A DNA stretch of 41,489 nucleotides from the NCBI RefSeq assembly GCF_004345265.1, contig NZ_SLUM01000030.1, positions 1 to 41,489 on the forward strand, in the 5' to 3' direction. This document shows, piece by piece, positions 1 to 8,370 of this stretch. A model generated the notes under the pieces. It saw nothing but the letters and a program-made list of their open reading frames with translations, ran no database searches and was not told the DNA's origin. The stretch is from Allofournierella massiliensis (GTDB lineage Bacteria > Bacillota > Clostridia > Oscillospirales > Ruminococcaceae). Every line of letters begins with the position of its first letter. Position 1 is the first letter of the stretch. The position numbers and the translations under genes were made by a program.

Positions 1-141
1 CCAAGACACTCTCATTCTAACAGCTTAGGCAACGATACGGAAAAGACACGGCTGGCTGCCGTGCCTTAAACCGTAAATATATTGTAATAGGAGGAAGGGA
101 ACTTCACTCCGGAAGAGATCGAGGAGCTGAATGAGATCTAT

Positions 142-744
142 GTGTATGTGGCCAACGCCTACAAGAACTTCAAAAAGTACGAGCAGGTAAAAATCGTTAC
201 CAACATTCAGAACAAGATCATTGCATCGGGAGAAAAGGCGTACCTGATTACCGATGATTTTATGCATGTGATGAGCTGCAACCAACCTGCGCTGGATTGC
301 TTGAAGGATATTCTGGGGTCTGCTGCGGTCAAACAGATCAGCAGTGAAACACCGTGCAACTGGCTTCCGTTTCTGCTGGGAAGCGATGCAGAGGAAACAG
401 GCGAAAACGAAGTGCTGACCCGCGTGATCAAACAGTATACCTTTCACATTTACACCTACGACCAGACCTATTCCAACGGCATTGTGGACCGGTATCACTG
501 GATCACCATCTCGCACAGCAGGAAAGGGCAGTCGGAGGAGTGGCTGGAAGCCAGCGGTACGCTGACCCCCACCGAACAGAAGGTGGCAGAGCTGATGCAT
601 CAGGGGCTCACCTATCAAAAGATTGCAGACGAGCTGGTGGTAAGTTATCATACCATCAAAAAACATGTACAGAACATATACAGCAAGTGCGGTGTGAACA
701 GCCGGTTCGAGCTGTACAAATGGCTGGAAAACAGGGAAAAATAA
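142..744 (+). CDS. LuxR-type transcriptional regulator, 5' end missing or unclear
   Basis: The C-terminal third is a clear LuxR/GerE helix-turn-helix: TPTEQKVAELMHQGLT then YQKIADELVVSYHTIKKHVQN. It is a DNA-binding activator or repressor. The N-terminal part has no recognised motif and looks like the end of a sensory domain. The given start is a GTG inside continuous open frame; the frame stays open back to base 91 (FTPEEIEELNEIY...) and is then closed by TAA TAG at 85-90. No ATG with a good ribosome binding site exists in that stretch, and the AGGAGG at 91-96 has no in-frame start at normal spacing. I infer a 5'-truncated gene or an altered junction just upstream. It ends before a strong terminator and lies upstream of the glycyl-radical operon, so it is the natural candidate for that operon's regulator. 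Family certain, integrity doubtful. Confidence 0.6.
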   Translation: MYVANAYKNFKKYEQVKIVTNIQNKIIASGEKAYLITDDFMHVMSCNQPALDCLKDILGSAAVKQISSETPCNWLPFLLGSDAEETGENEVLTRVIKQYTFHIYTYDQTYSNGIVDRYHWITISHSRKGQSEEWLEASGTLTPTEQKVAELMHQGLTYQKIADELVVSYHTIKKHVQNIYSKCGVNSRFELYKWLENREK

Positions 745-771
745 AAACAAAATTCACACAAGACACCAGAG

Positions 772-828
772 AAACACCATCCGCCTCCGTTCAGCAGGAG
801 TAAGGCGGACGGTGTTTCTTTTTCTTTG
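772..828 (+). terminator. Rho-independent terminator after the LuxR gene
   Basis: A 14-bp stem (AAACACCATCCGCC at 772-785 with 804-817, one G-U type mismatch) is followed by a T-rich run. It separates the regulator from the downstream operon. Confidence 0.85.
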
Positions 829-863
829 CCTGAGAATTGTTTAACAAATACGGAAGAGCTTTG

Positions 864-880
864 TTGTGCACTGTGTACAA
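864..880. promoter_or_regulatory. Imperfect inverted repeat, candidate operator
   Basis: TTGTGCAC-T-GTGTACAA: 8-bp arms with 7 of 8 positions matching. It lies about 85 bp upstream of the -10 box of the glycyl-radical operon. An activator site for the adjacent LuxR-type regulator is an inference. Confidence 0.35.
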
Positions 881-901
881 TAAAAATTCAGAAAAAATAA
901 A

Positions 902-923
902 ATATAGGGAATGTTCCCTATAT
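902..923. promoter_or_regulatory. Perfect 10-bp-arm palindrome, candidate operator
   Basis: ATATAGGGAA-TG-TTCCCTATAT is a perfect 22-bp dyad. No T-run follows, so it is not a terminator. It ends 42 bp upstream of a consensus -10 box, the normal place for an activator site. The LuxR-type protein upstream is the obvious candidate ligand. Confidence 0.6.
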
Positions 924-965
924 AGAATAATCCTTTTGTCTACTTTTAAAAAAAGCTGGCCTTGA

Positions 966-971
966 TATAAT
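966..971 (+). promoter_or_regulatory. -10 box of the glycyl-radical operon promoter
   Basis: A perfect TATAAT lies 52 bp upstream of the activase ATG. No convincing -35 hexamer sits 16-18 bp upstream (the sequence there is ACTTTT-like), which fits an activator-dependent promoter. Confidence 0.5.
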
Positions 972-1023
972 TCTAACGAACGGTGAAACTCACACGAAAA
1001 ACGATACCGAAAGAGGTGAGCCG

Positions 1024-1974
1024 ATGGGTCAAAAGGGAATGGTTTTTAACATTCAGCGATTCACGATTCATGATGGCCCCGGGCTGAGAACAGAGATCTT
1101 TCTGAAGGGATGCCCGCTGCGATGCAGATGGTGCAGTAATCCGGAAAGCTGGATGCTCCAGATGCAACCCGGTGTGTACCGGTCAAAATGTATTTCTCAG
1201 AAAAAGTGCGGTGCCTGCCTGGATGCCTGCCCCGGCGGCGACGTTCTCAAATTTTATCGAGGCAAGCTGGCCGCGATCGACCGGGAAAAATGCCTGCACT
1301 GCCTGGCGTGCGCAAGGGAATGCCCCTCCGAGGCGGTAAAGCAGTGGGGCGAATGGATGACCGTGGAGCAGTGCATGAAGATCATCCTGAAAGACCGGGG
1401 ATATTATGAACGCTCCGGAGGAGGCGTTACGGTTTCCGGCGGCGATCCCATGGTCCAGAGTGACTTCGTGGAAGAGCTGTTCAAGGCCTGTAAGGAAGAA
1501 GGCATCCAGACCTGCCTGGAGTCCACCTTTCATGCTAACTGGAAGGACATTGAAAAGGTTCTCCCGTATGCCGATATCATCATATCGGACATCAAGCACA
1601 TGGACCCGGAGATCCACAAACAGTATACGGGCGTGGACAACGCAAAGATCCTCGAGAATCTGAAGCGGCTTTCCGAAACAGGTAAGGAACTGATTCTCCG
1701 AATTCCGGTTATCCCGAACGTAAACGACGATATGGACAACATCGCCGCCACGGCCGATTTCATTCTGAACGAGATGAACGGAAACGTGAGAACGTTGCAG
1801 CTGCTGAGCTTTATGCGTCTGGGCGAGGAAAAATACGATTCGCTGGGCATCCCCTACGGGATGGAGGGCGTGAAGCTCAACCGCAAATCCTTCCAGAAAC
1901 ACGTTGAAAAAATCGCCGAGTATTGCAACGGCCGGGGCATTCATTGCCTGGTCGGAACAAAAGAAAAAGAGTAA
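1024..1974 (+). CDS. Glycyl-radical enzyme activating enzyme (radical SAM)
   Basis: This 316-residue cytosolic enzyme installs the glycyl radical on its partner GRE by reductive cleavage of S-adenosylmethionine. The radical-SAM cluster motif CPLRCRWC gives Cys30, Cys34 and Cys37. It is followed by an inserted ferredoxin-like domain at about residues 55-110 with two further Cys sets (CGACLDACPGG; CLHCLACARECP). That insert is typical of activases serving the dehydratase/lyase GREs rather than pyruvate formate-lyase. GGDPM and the C-terminal TIM-barrel strands are present. The ATG at 1024 has AGAGGTGAG just upstream. The gene precedes the GRE by 38 bp and is probably co-transcribed with it, so its substrate is that protein. 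Confidence 0.92.
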   Translation: MGQKGMVFNIQRFTIHDGPGLRTEIFLKGCPLRCRWCSNPESWMLQMQPGVYRSKCISQKKCGACLDACPGGDVLKFYRGKLAAIDREKCLHCLACARECPSEAVKQWGEWMTVEQCMKIILKDRGYYERSGGGVTVSGGDPMVQSDFVEELFKACKEEGIQTCLESTFHANWKDIEKVLPYADIIISDIKHMDPEIHKQYTGVDNAKILENLKRLSETGKELILRIPVIPNVNDDMDNIAATADFILNEMNGNVRTLQLLSFMRLGEEKYDSLGIPYGMEGVKLNRKSFQKHVEKIAEYCNGRGIHCLVGTKEKE

Positions 1975-2012
1975 GCAATTCACTTTACATACAATATTCA
2001 GGAGGAATCAAA

Positions 2013-4493
2013 ATGAGCGAGAAGCACACCACTGCATGTGGCACCGAGCCTTTTGACAAGACTTACAGCCTGGGTTACCAGGTTCATCACGAGGACTGGT
2101 CTCCGTACCCCCGGGTCAACCGCCTGCGCCAGACCTTCCTTGACCGCCCCTACGAGATCGACGTGGAGCGTCTGCGTCTGGTCACCGAAGCCTATCAGAA
2201 GCACGCCCGTGCACCCCGCAAGCTGCAGTGCGCATACGCGTTCGAAAATGTCTTGCTGAACACCAGCCTTTACGTGTATGATGAAGATCTGATCCTGGGC
2301 GAGATTGCTGCTCCCGCAAAGGCGTCTCCCATCTACCCGGAATTCTCCGTGGCCTGGATCATCGACGAGATTCTGCATTCTCCCTTTGAGGAGCGCGAGC
2401 ACGACCAGTTCTACATCCGCAACGACAAGGAGCGGCAGGAGATTCTGGATCTGTGCGCCTGGTGGCAGGGCCGCACCGTTGCCGACCGCATCGAAGGCCG
2501 CCTTTCCTACGACCAGGAGAAGGGCTCCGAGGTGGGCGAGAAGATCTTCCAGACCAACCTGTACCACTATGCGGGCACCGGCCATCTGGCCATCGACTAC
2601 GCCAAGCTGATGCGCGTTGGTTACGACGGACTGATCAACGAGGCCAAGGCCCGTCTTTCCGAGCTGAGCATGCGTGACCCGGAATACGCCGACAAGCGCG
2701 ATTTCTACGAGGCCATGATCATCATGCACGAGGCTGCGAAGAAGTACATCGAGCGTTACGCAAAGCTCTGCGAAGAGAAGGCAGCAGAGGAGAAGGACGA
2801 AAAGCGCAAGGCGGAGCTGGAGACCATGGCGGCAAACTGCCATCAGGTTGCAGGCGGCGTACCCCAGACCTTCTGGCAGGCTATGCAGCTGTTCAACTTT
2901 GCCACCACCCTGATTCAGGTGGAGAGCAACGGCCACTCCATTTCCTACGGTCGTATGGACCAGTGGCTGTACCCCTACTATGAGAAGGACATCAAGAACG
3001 GCACCCTGACCAAGGAATTCGCTCTGGAGCTGATCGAGGTCGAGTACGTGAAGATGAACAACCCCACCAAGCTGAAGGACAAGGGCAGCATGGCCGTGCG
3101 CAACGGCCGCGGCTTCGGCGGCGAGAGCCTGACCATCGGCGGTGTGGACAAGGACGGCAACGACGCCACCAACGACCTGACCATGCTGATGCTGGAAGGC
3201 TCTGCCCATACCCGTATGATGAATCCCTGGGTATGCGTCCGTATGCACAAGGACACCCCCTATGAGCTGAAGGTCAAGGCTGTGGAGTGCATCCGCGCCG
3301 GCTACGGCCATCCCAAGCTGTTCAACGACGAGCCCGCCATCAAGGGTATGATGCGCAAGGGCATGACTCTGGAAGAGGCCCGCGACTACTGTGTGGTTGG
3401 CTGCGTGGAAATCAGCCTGCCCGGCAAGGAGTACGGCTGGCACGACGCCGCTTATGTGAACACTCCCAAGATGATGGAGATGGTGCTGAACGGCGGCCGT
3501 TCCATGAACACCGGCGCACAGCTGGGCCCCGATCTGGGCAGCCTGGATACCTACCAGAGCTTCGAAGAGATTCTGGAGAGCGTGGACAAGCAGTTCGAGT
3601 ACTGGACCGATCAGATGTGCAGCAGCCTGAACATCATCGACAACGCCCACCGGGAACTGAAACCCCTACCTTACCTGTCCGGCTTCTATCAGGACTGCAT
3701 GGACTCCGGCAAGGACGTGACCGAGGGTGGCGCCAAGTACAACGGCACCGGCCCCCAGGCCTCCGGTATGGCCACCTGCGCCGACGAGCTGTCCACCATC
3801 AAGCAGCTGGTATTCGATGAGAAGCGCGTAACCGGCGCCGAGCTGCTGCAGGCCATCCGTGACAACTGGGAAGGCCACGAGAAGCTGTATGCTCTGGTAA
3901 ACAGCTCCAAGGTGCATCACTACGGCAATGACGACGACTACGCCGACGAGCTGTTCAAGTTCATGTTCGAGTGCTACTGCCGTCACATCAGCGGCCGCAA
4001 GAATCCCCGCGGCGGCATCTTCAGCCCCGGCGTATACTCCGTAAATGCGAACGTTGCCATGGGCCTGAACACCAACGCTTCCGTTGACGGCCGCAAGAAG
4101 GGCGAAGCCATTTCCGACAACATGGGCCCCGTACATACCGATGCAGGCTCCCATGACGTGAGCGGCCCCACTGCCCTGACCAACTCCCTGACCAAGGTCG
4201 ACCACAGCCTGGCCACCAACGGCACCCTGATGAACATGCGCTTCCCCCAGGAAGCCGTTGCAGGCATCGAAGGCCGTGACAATCTGATCAGCTTCATCGA
4301 CGAGTATATGGCGAAGAAGGCCATGCACGTTCAGTTCAACATCATGAGCTCCGAAACCATGCGTGCCGCGCAGAAGAAGCCCGAGGATTACAAGGACATG
4401 CTGGTTCGTGTGGCAGGTTACAGCGCCTACTTCGTTGAACTGGGCAAGCCGCTGCAGAAGGACCTGATCCAGCGCACTGAGCTTCACTTCTAA
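2013..4493 (+). CDS. Glycyl radical enzyme (dehydratase / C-S lyase class)
   Basis: An 826-residue glycyl radical enzyme. The radical motif RVAGYSAYF near the C-terminus places the radical on Gly802. The thiyl cysteine is Cys464 in VVGCVEISLPGKEYGW, with the general base Glu466 two residues on. This GCVE arrangement is shared by glycerol/propanediol and hydroxyproline dehydratases, choline lyase, and the isethionate and DHPS enzymes (IslA, HpsG, HpfG). It rules out pyruvate formate-lyase. The start at 2013 is preceded by AGGAGG; an upstream in-frame ATG at 1923 lies inside the activase gene and is not used. Neighbours are a TauE/SafE exporter, an aldehyde-reducing alcohol dehydrogenase and an anion importer, which favours a sulfonate substrate. 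DHPS dehydratase (HpfG-like) or isethionate lyase are the leading options, from context only. Codon use is strongly biased to C/G-ending codons, suggesting high expression. Confidence 0.9.
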   Translation: MSEKHTTACGTEPFDKTYSLGYQVHHEDWSPYPRVNRLRQTFLDRPYEIDVERLRLVTEAYQKHARAPRKLQCAYAFENVLLNTSLYVYDEDLILGEIAAPAKASPIYPEFSVAWIIDEILHSPFEEREHDQFYIRNDKERQEILDLCAWWQGRTVADRIEGRLSYDQEKGSEVGEKIFQTNLYHYAGTGHLAIDYAKLMRVGYDGLINEAKARLSELSMRDPEYADKRDFYEAMIIMHEAAKKYIERYAKLCEEKAAEEKDEKRKAELETMAANCHQVAGGVPQTFWQAMQLFNFATTLIQVESNGHSISYGRMDQWLYPYYEKDIKNGTLTKEFALELIEVEYVKMNNPTKLKDKGSMAVRNGRGFGGESLTIGGVDKDGNDATNDLTMLMLEGSAHTRMMNPWVCVRMHKDTPYELKVKAVECIRAGYGHPKLFNDEPAIKGMMRKGMTLEEARDYCVVGCVEISLPGKEYGWHDAAYVNTPKMMEMVLNGGRSMNTGAQLGPDLGSLDTYQSFEEILESVDKQFEYWTDQMCSSLNIIDNAHRELKPLPYLSGFYQDCMDSGKDVTEGGAKYNGTGPQASGMATCADELSTIKQLVFDEKRVTGAELLQAIRDNWEGHEKLYALVNSSKVHHYGNDDDYADELFKFMFECYCRHISGRKNPRGGIFSPGVYSVNANVAMGLNTNASVDGRKKGEAISDNMGPVHTDAGSHDVSGPTALTNSLTKVDHSLATNGTLMNMRFPQEAVAGIEGRDNLISFIDEYMAKKAMHVQFNIMSSETMRAAQKKPEDYKDMLVRVAGYSAYFVELGKPLQKDLIQRTELHF

Positions 4494-4519
4494 TTAAACA
4501 ATAAAAAGCAGGAACGGCC

Positions 4520-4558
4520 GCCGCCTCTCTGTACGGCGGGTATCGGCAGAGAGGCGGC
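4520..4558 (+). other. Intercistronic hairpin without U-tract
   Basis: A perfect 11-bp stem (GCCGCCTCTCT with AGAGAGGCGGC) and 17-nt loop lies between the GRE and the exporter gene. No T-run follows. It probably stabilises the 3' end of the highly expressed GRE message or lowers downstream expression. Confidence 0.6.
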
Positions 4559-4584
4559 CCGGACTATGAATTTTGGGGGATATT

Positions 4585-5367
4585 ATGACGTTCGAATTTA
4601 ATTTTATTCTTGTGGGCTTAATGCAGATCATCGGATTCTTCGTACAGGGCTGTACGGGATTCGGCTGCACGGTAATTGCGGCTGCTGTGACCAATGGTCT
4701 GCTGGGCACCACCGCCGGTGTGCCCTACGGCACCCTGCTGACCCTCCCGTTCATGTATTTTCTGGCGATCAAGGCTCGGAAGGAAGTGGCCTGGAAGGAT
4801 CTGGGCAAGATCATCCTGATGTGCCTGCCCGGCATCATCATCGGTAACTTCCTGTTCTATGTGATCAGTCCCGACGTTGCCAAGATCTGCATCGGTGCAA
4901 TGGTAACCCTGATTGCCCTGATGAACATCTACAAGTGCATCATCAAGCCTCTGGTTCTGAAGGTGGAGGAAGAGGAAGAAGTCGATACTCCCGTGAAGAA
5001 GGCTCTGCGCTATGGCTGCCTGGCTCTGGGCGGCGTGGTTCACGGCGCATTCAACATCGGCGGCCCGCTGATCACTGTGTACACCATTTCCGCTGTAAAG
5101 GAAAAGGAGAAGTTCCGCAACACCATGAACATGGTGTGGGTTATTCTGAATACCTGGAACGCCATTTCCCAGTTCCGCAGCGGTGTGGTTACCCCTTACG
5201 TTCTGAGCGCCCTGGCTGTGGGTCTGCCCATGGCGGCCATCGGTTTCTTCCTGGGCATGGCGTTCCTGAAGAAGATCAACCGGGAGCAGTTCCTGCGTAT
5301 CGTTTACTGTGTGCTGCTGTTTGTGGGCGGCAATATGCTGTTCACCAGCTTGATGGCAGTTCTTTAA
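4585..5367 (+). CDS. TauE/SafE-family anion (sulfite/sulfonate) exporter
   Basis: A 260-residue membrane protein with about eight hydrophobic segments in two halves, joined by an acidic cytoplasmic loop (VEEEEEVDTP) near residue 130. The glycine-rich motifs QGCTGFGCTV in the first half and HGAFNIGGPLITVY in the second are the internal repeat typical of TauE/SafE (DUF81) permeases. Members export sulfite, sulfoacetate or other small organosulfur anions across the cytoplasmic membrane. GGGGG lies upstream of the ATG at 4585. Being locked between the GRE and the alcohol dehydrogenase, it probably exports the acidic end product of the pathway: sulfite if C-S cleavage occurs, 3-hydroxypropanesulfonate if the GRE is a DHPS dehydratase. 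Family confident, substrate inferred. Confidence 0.82.
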   Translation: MTFEFNFILVGLMQIIGFFVQGCTGFGCTVIAAAVTNGLLGTTAGVPYGTLLTLPFMYFLAIKARKEVAWKDLGKIILMCLPGIIIGNFLFYVISPDVAKICIGAMVTLIALMNIYKCIIKPLVLKVEEEEEVDTPVKKALRYGCLALGGVVHGAFNIGGPLITVYTISAVKEKEKFRNTMNMVWVILNTWNAISQFRSGVVTPYVLSALAVGLPMAAIGFFLGMAFLKKINREQFLRIVYCVLLFVGGNMLFTSLMAVL

Positions 5368-5392
5368 TTCGTTCAGAGAGAAGGCAAAGCAA

Positions 5393-6541
5393 ATGAATGA
5401 TTTCCGTTTTAAAGTACCTCAGGTAATTGAATTTGGCGTGGGCAGCCTGAAGAAGCTCCCCGAAATTCTGAAAGAGAGCAAGTCCGAGCATGTGTTCCTG
5501 ATTTCCGACCATGGCCTGGAGAGCATCGGCGTTGTGAAAAAGGTGCAGGACATCATTGCTGAGGGTGGCCTGAAATGCACCACCTTCCTAGATGTAATCC
5601 CCAACCCCACCGTGGATGTGGTCAACGACTCCGCGAAGCTGTACAAGGAATCCGGCGCCACCAGCATCATCGCGCTGGGCGGCGGCAGCCCCATGGACGT
5701 GGCCAAGGCCACCGGTGTGCTGGCCACCTACGGCGGCAAGATCACCGATTACGAAGGCCTGTACAAGGTTCCCGGCCCCATCGTGCCGATCATTGCGATC
5801 CCCACCACCGCCGGTACCGGCAGTGAGGTTACTGCTTCCGCGGTAATCACCGACGAGGAAAGAAACTACAAGATGTCCGTGATCAGCTACGAGATGTTGC
5901 CCAAGTATGCCGTGCTGGATCCTGAGCTGATCATGACCGCTCCCGCATCGGTTGCGGCCTCCTGCGGCGTGGATGCTCTGATCCATGCGATGGAAGCCTA
6001 CGTGTCCAACTTTGCCTCTCCCTTCACCGATGCCATGGCAGAGAAGGCCATGGAGCTGATCGGCGCCAACATCCGCCGCTTTGTTGCCAACCGGAAGGAC
6101 GTGGACGCTGCCTGCGCCATGATGACCGGTTCCACCTTTGCCGGCATGGCCTTTGCCTGGGCAAAGCTGGGCAACGTGCATGCCATGAGCCATCCGGTAA
6201 GCGCATACTTCCATGTGGCCCATGGTGTGGCGAACGCTGTGCTGCTGCCCACCGTTGTGGAGTACAACGCACTGGCAGACCACGGCCGCTATAAGAAGAT
6301 TTATAACTTTATCCGTGAGTCGAAAGAGCCCGCAAAGGATTTCAAGCCCCAGATGCTGGTGGATGAGATCAAGAAGCTGAATGCGGATCTGGGCATCCCT
6401 GCTTCGCTGTCCGAGGTCGGTGTGACCGAGGATAAGATCGAGGCCATGGCGAAGGATGCTGTGGTGCATCCCAACGTGATGGCCAACCCCCGTCAGACCA
6501 ATCTGAAGGAAATGATCGCTCTGTACAAAAAGGCACTGTAA
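5393..6541 (+). CDS. Iron-containing (group III) alcohol dehydrogenase
   Basis: A 382-residue NAD(P)H-dependent alcohol dehydrogenase of the FucO/DhaT type. The nucleotide motif GGGSPMDVAKA lies near residue 96. The four metal ligands are all present: Asp194 and His198 in CGVDALIHAMEAYVS, His263 in NVHAMSH and His277 in HVAHGVANA. Full length for the family. The start has GAGAGAAGG upstream and follows the exporter by 25 bp. In this operon it most likely reduces the aldehyde made by the GRE (3-sulfopropionaldehyde, acetaldehyde or propionaldehyde depending on substrate), regenerating NAD+ and making the pathway a fermentation. Exact substrate unknown. Confidence 0.9.
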   Translation: MNDFRFKVPQVIEFGVGSLKKLPEILKESKSEHVFLISDHGLESIGVVKKVQDIIAEGGLKCTTFLDVIPNPTVDVVNDSAKLYKESGATSIIALGGGSPMDVAKATGVLATYGGKITDYEGLYKVPGPIVPIIAIPTTAGTGSEVTASAVITDEERNYKMSVISYEMLPKYAVLDPELIMTAPASVAASCGVDALIHAMEAYVSNFASPFTDAMAEKAMELIGANIRRFVANRKDVDAACAMMTGSTFAGMAFAWAKLGNVHAMSHPVSAYFHVAHGVANAVLLPTVVEYNALADHGRYKKIYNFIRESKEPAKDFKPQMLVDEIKKLNADLGIPASLSEVGVTEDKIEAMAKDAVVHPNVMANPRQTNLKEMIALYKKAL

Positions 6542-6554
6542 TGTGAGGGCAGAG

Positions 6555-6599
6555 CCGAACAATTCACGTCGACTGACCAGAGCGGCGTGAATTGTTCGG
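6555..6599 (+). other. Long intercistronic hairpin without U-tract
   Basis: A perfect 14-bp stem (CCGAACAATTCACG with 6586-6599) and 17-nt loop lies between the dehydrogenase and the importer. What follows is TATTATC, not a T-run, so at best it is a weak attenuator or a processing/stability element. Confidence 0.6.
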
Positions 6600-6628
6600 T
6601 ATTATCAAAGGAATATGAGGGAGAAGGA

Positions 6629-8017
6629 ATGTTAAAGAAAAATCATGATCGAGTAGCATTAATCGGATGGATCGTCAGTATTCTGGTACCGGTGATCGTC
6701 TCGCTTCTCCCTGTTTCAGGGATCTTTACCGGGTCGCTGAAAACCTTCTTTGTAATCACTCTGTTTGTAATTCTGATTATTGCCTTTGAGCTGCTGCCCA
6801 AGCTGATTGCGGCAATTCTGCTGCCGTCGCTCTACCTGATCAGCGGGCTTGTGCCGGCAGACATTGCCTTTGCCTCCTGGACAAGCACCACCGTATGGAT
6901 GGTAATGGGCGGCCTGATTCTGAGCAACGTGCTGGAAGACTGCGGACTGCTGAAACGAATCGCGTTTTTTGTGATTCGAAAATGCGGCGGAACCTATACC
7001 GGCGTGGTGTTCGGGAGCTTCATCATCGGCATTATCCTGAACCTGATCACCTTCTGCAATGGCTGGCTGGTGGCCAGTGTGCTGGTTTACGGCATCTGCC
7101 GGGCCATGGATCTGAAACCGTCCAAGGAGTCGGCTCTGGTCTGCTTTGCGGGAACGATCGGTGCAACGGGCTGCACCGTCTGCCTGTTTTATCCGGGCTA
7201 CTTCTCCATTATGGAGGAGTCCATCCGGGAGTTTATTCCCGACTTCACCATGACCATGACCTCCTCCTTCCAGTACAACGGATGGTTTGTGCTGTGGAGT
7301 GTGCTGCTTATCCTCATTATGATGAAGGTCTATCGCATCAAGGACCTGAAAATCAATGTGCACAAAGAATATTTCGAGGAACAGTACGCAGCATTGGGCA
7401 AGGTCAGCACCAAGGAGAAAAAAGCGATTCTGATGATCGTTCTGCTGCTGGCCTACCTGATGACCTGTCGTTTATTCGGCCTTCCGGAAGCCTATGGCTT
7501 TATGGTGATCCCGTTCCTGATGTTCATCCCGGGGATCCGTTTGGGGGATGAAAATACGCTCAAGCGGCTGAACTATTCCACCGTGTTCTTTGTTTCCGCC
7601 TGTCTGGGAATCGGCACGGTAGGAGCCGCCGTGGGCTTCGGTGATTTCCTTACCGCCATTGTCGTTCCGGTTCTGGAAGGGAAGGGGACTCTGGTCGTCT
7701 GCCTGATCTTCCTGACCATGGGTATGATCGCGAACCTCTTCATGACACCGTACGCAATGCTGGGCGGTCTCTCGCTTCCCTTTGCACAGATTGCGGTTTC
7801 GCTGGGAATGAGCCCGGTCGCCGCATGCATGCTGCTGCTTTACTCCTGCGAGCTGCTGTTCTTCCCGTATGAGTCGGCGGGCAACCTGATCATGTACGAA
7901 TTCGGCATGCTTCCCATGAAGGAGTTCATCAAGCAGATGACCCTGAAAACTATCATCATGTATTTGGGTTTTATCTTTGTCATGTACCCCATGTGGCATT
8001 TGCTGGGCTTTATCTGA
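6629..8017 (+). CDS. SLC13/DASS-family anion importer
   Basis: A 462-residue polytopic membrane protein with about 11-12 hydrophobic segments. The two-fold repeat is typical of the divalent anion:sodium symporter (DASS/SLC13, CitT-like) superfamily. Conserved features are TSTTVWMVMGGLILSNVLED in the first half and the related region around FVSACLGIGTVGAAVGFGDFL in the second. These proteins import di- and tricarboxylates, sulfate or related anions with cations. The ATG at 6629 follows GGGAGAAGG; an in-frame GTG at 6587 lies inside the preceding hairpin and is rejected. As last gene of the operon, ending at a strong terminator, it probably brings in the anionic GRE substrate. The substrate is an inference. 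Confidence 0.8.
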   Translation: MLKKNHDRVALIGWIVSILVPVIVSLLPVSGIFTGSLKTFFVITLFVILIIAFELLPKLIAAILLPSLYLISGLVPADIAFASWTSTTVWMVMGGLILSNVLEDCGLLKRIAFFVIRKCGGTYTGVVFGSFIIGIILNLITFCNGWLVASVLVYGICRAMDLKPSKESALVCFAGTIGATGCTVCLFYPGYFSIMEESIREFIPDFTMTMTSSFQYNGWFVLWSVLLILIMMKVYRIKDLKINVHKEYFEEQYAALGKVSTKEKKAILMIVLLLAYLMTCRLFGLPEAYGFMVIPFLMFIPGIRLGDENTLKRLNYSTVFFVSACLGIGTVGAAVGFGDFLTAIVVPVLEGKGTLVVCLIFLTMGMIANLFMTPYAMLGGLSLPFAQIAVSLGMSPVAACMLLLYSCELLFFPYESAGNLIMYEFGMLPMKEFIKQMTLKTIIMYLGFIFVMYPMWHLLGFI

Positions 8018-8057
8018 TAGAGGTAAGCACAAGGCAGGATACGGGAACCAAAAATGA

Positions 8058-8115
8058 AAAACACCCCACAGGGTGCTGCCAGCAGCGGCATCCTGTGGGG
8101 TGTTTTGTTCGTTTT
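8058..8115. terminator. Bidirectional rho-independent terminator
   Basis: A 15-bp perfect stem (AAAACACCCCACAGG with 8092-8106), with A-run before and T-rich stretch after. It ends the glycyl-radical operon on the plus strand and can also end the XRE gene on the minus strand. Confidence 0.88.
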
Positions 8116-8136
8116 ACATGCGACCATGGTGCAGGA

Positions 8137-8349
8137 TCAGACGTCGGAAATATCTGGGCGATAGATCACAACATCAGAAAGCTCACAGGCCAGAATTTTG
8201 CATAATGCATCCAATGTGTTGGTGGAAACCGACTCGTTTGCCTTCAGGCGGCGAATGGTGGAACTGCTAATTCCGCCCTTTACCTGCAGGGTATAGGTGG
8301 TGGCACCTTTCCGCCGCATTGTCTCCCATAGTGGATCATAGGAAATCAT
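8137..8349 (-). CDS. Small XRE/Cro-type helix-turn-helix regulator
   Basis: A 70-residue one-domain DNA-binding protein (MISYDPLWETMRRKGATTYTL...). It has the compact HTH of the small Firmicute XRE family: KGATTYTLQVKGGISSSTIRRLKANESVSTNTLDALCKILACELSDVV. Start ATG at 8349, with AAAGGAGG about 9 bp upstream. It is divergent from the SLOG-fold gene at 8471, and the space between them is filled with two palindromes overlapping the divergent promoters. I infer autoregulation and control of the SLOG gene. Confidence 0.85.
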   Translation of the reverse strand: MISYDPLWETMRRKGATTYTLQVKGGISSSTIRRLKANESVSTNTLDALCKILACELSDVVIYRPDISDV

Positions 8350-8370
8350 GTTCGCCGCCTCCTTTCCATC

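Noticed and set aside
47-63. Hairpin CACGGC-TGGCT-GCCGTG near the window start considered as a terminator
   Set aside because: On the plus strand no T-run follows. On the minus strand a short T-run exists, but no minus-strand gene leads into it.
1998-3650. 550-codon minus-strand open frame opposite the glycyl radical enzyme
   Set aside because: A shadow of high-GC third positions in the GRE gene. The encoded Leu/His/Val-rich sequence is not protein-like and the plus-strand assignment is unambiguous.
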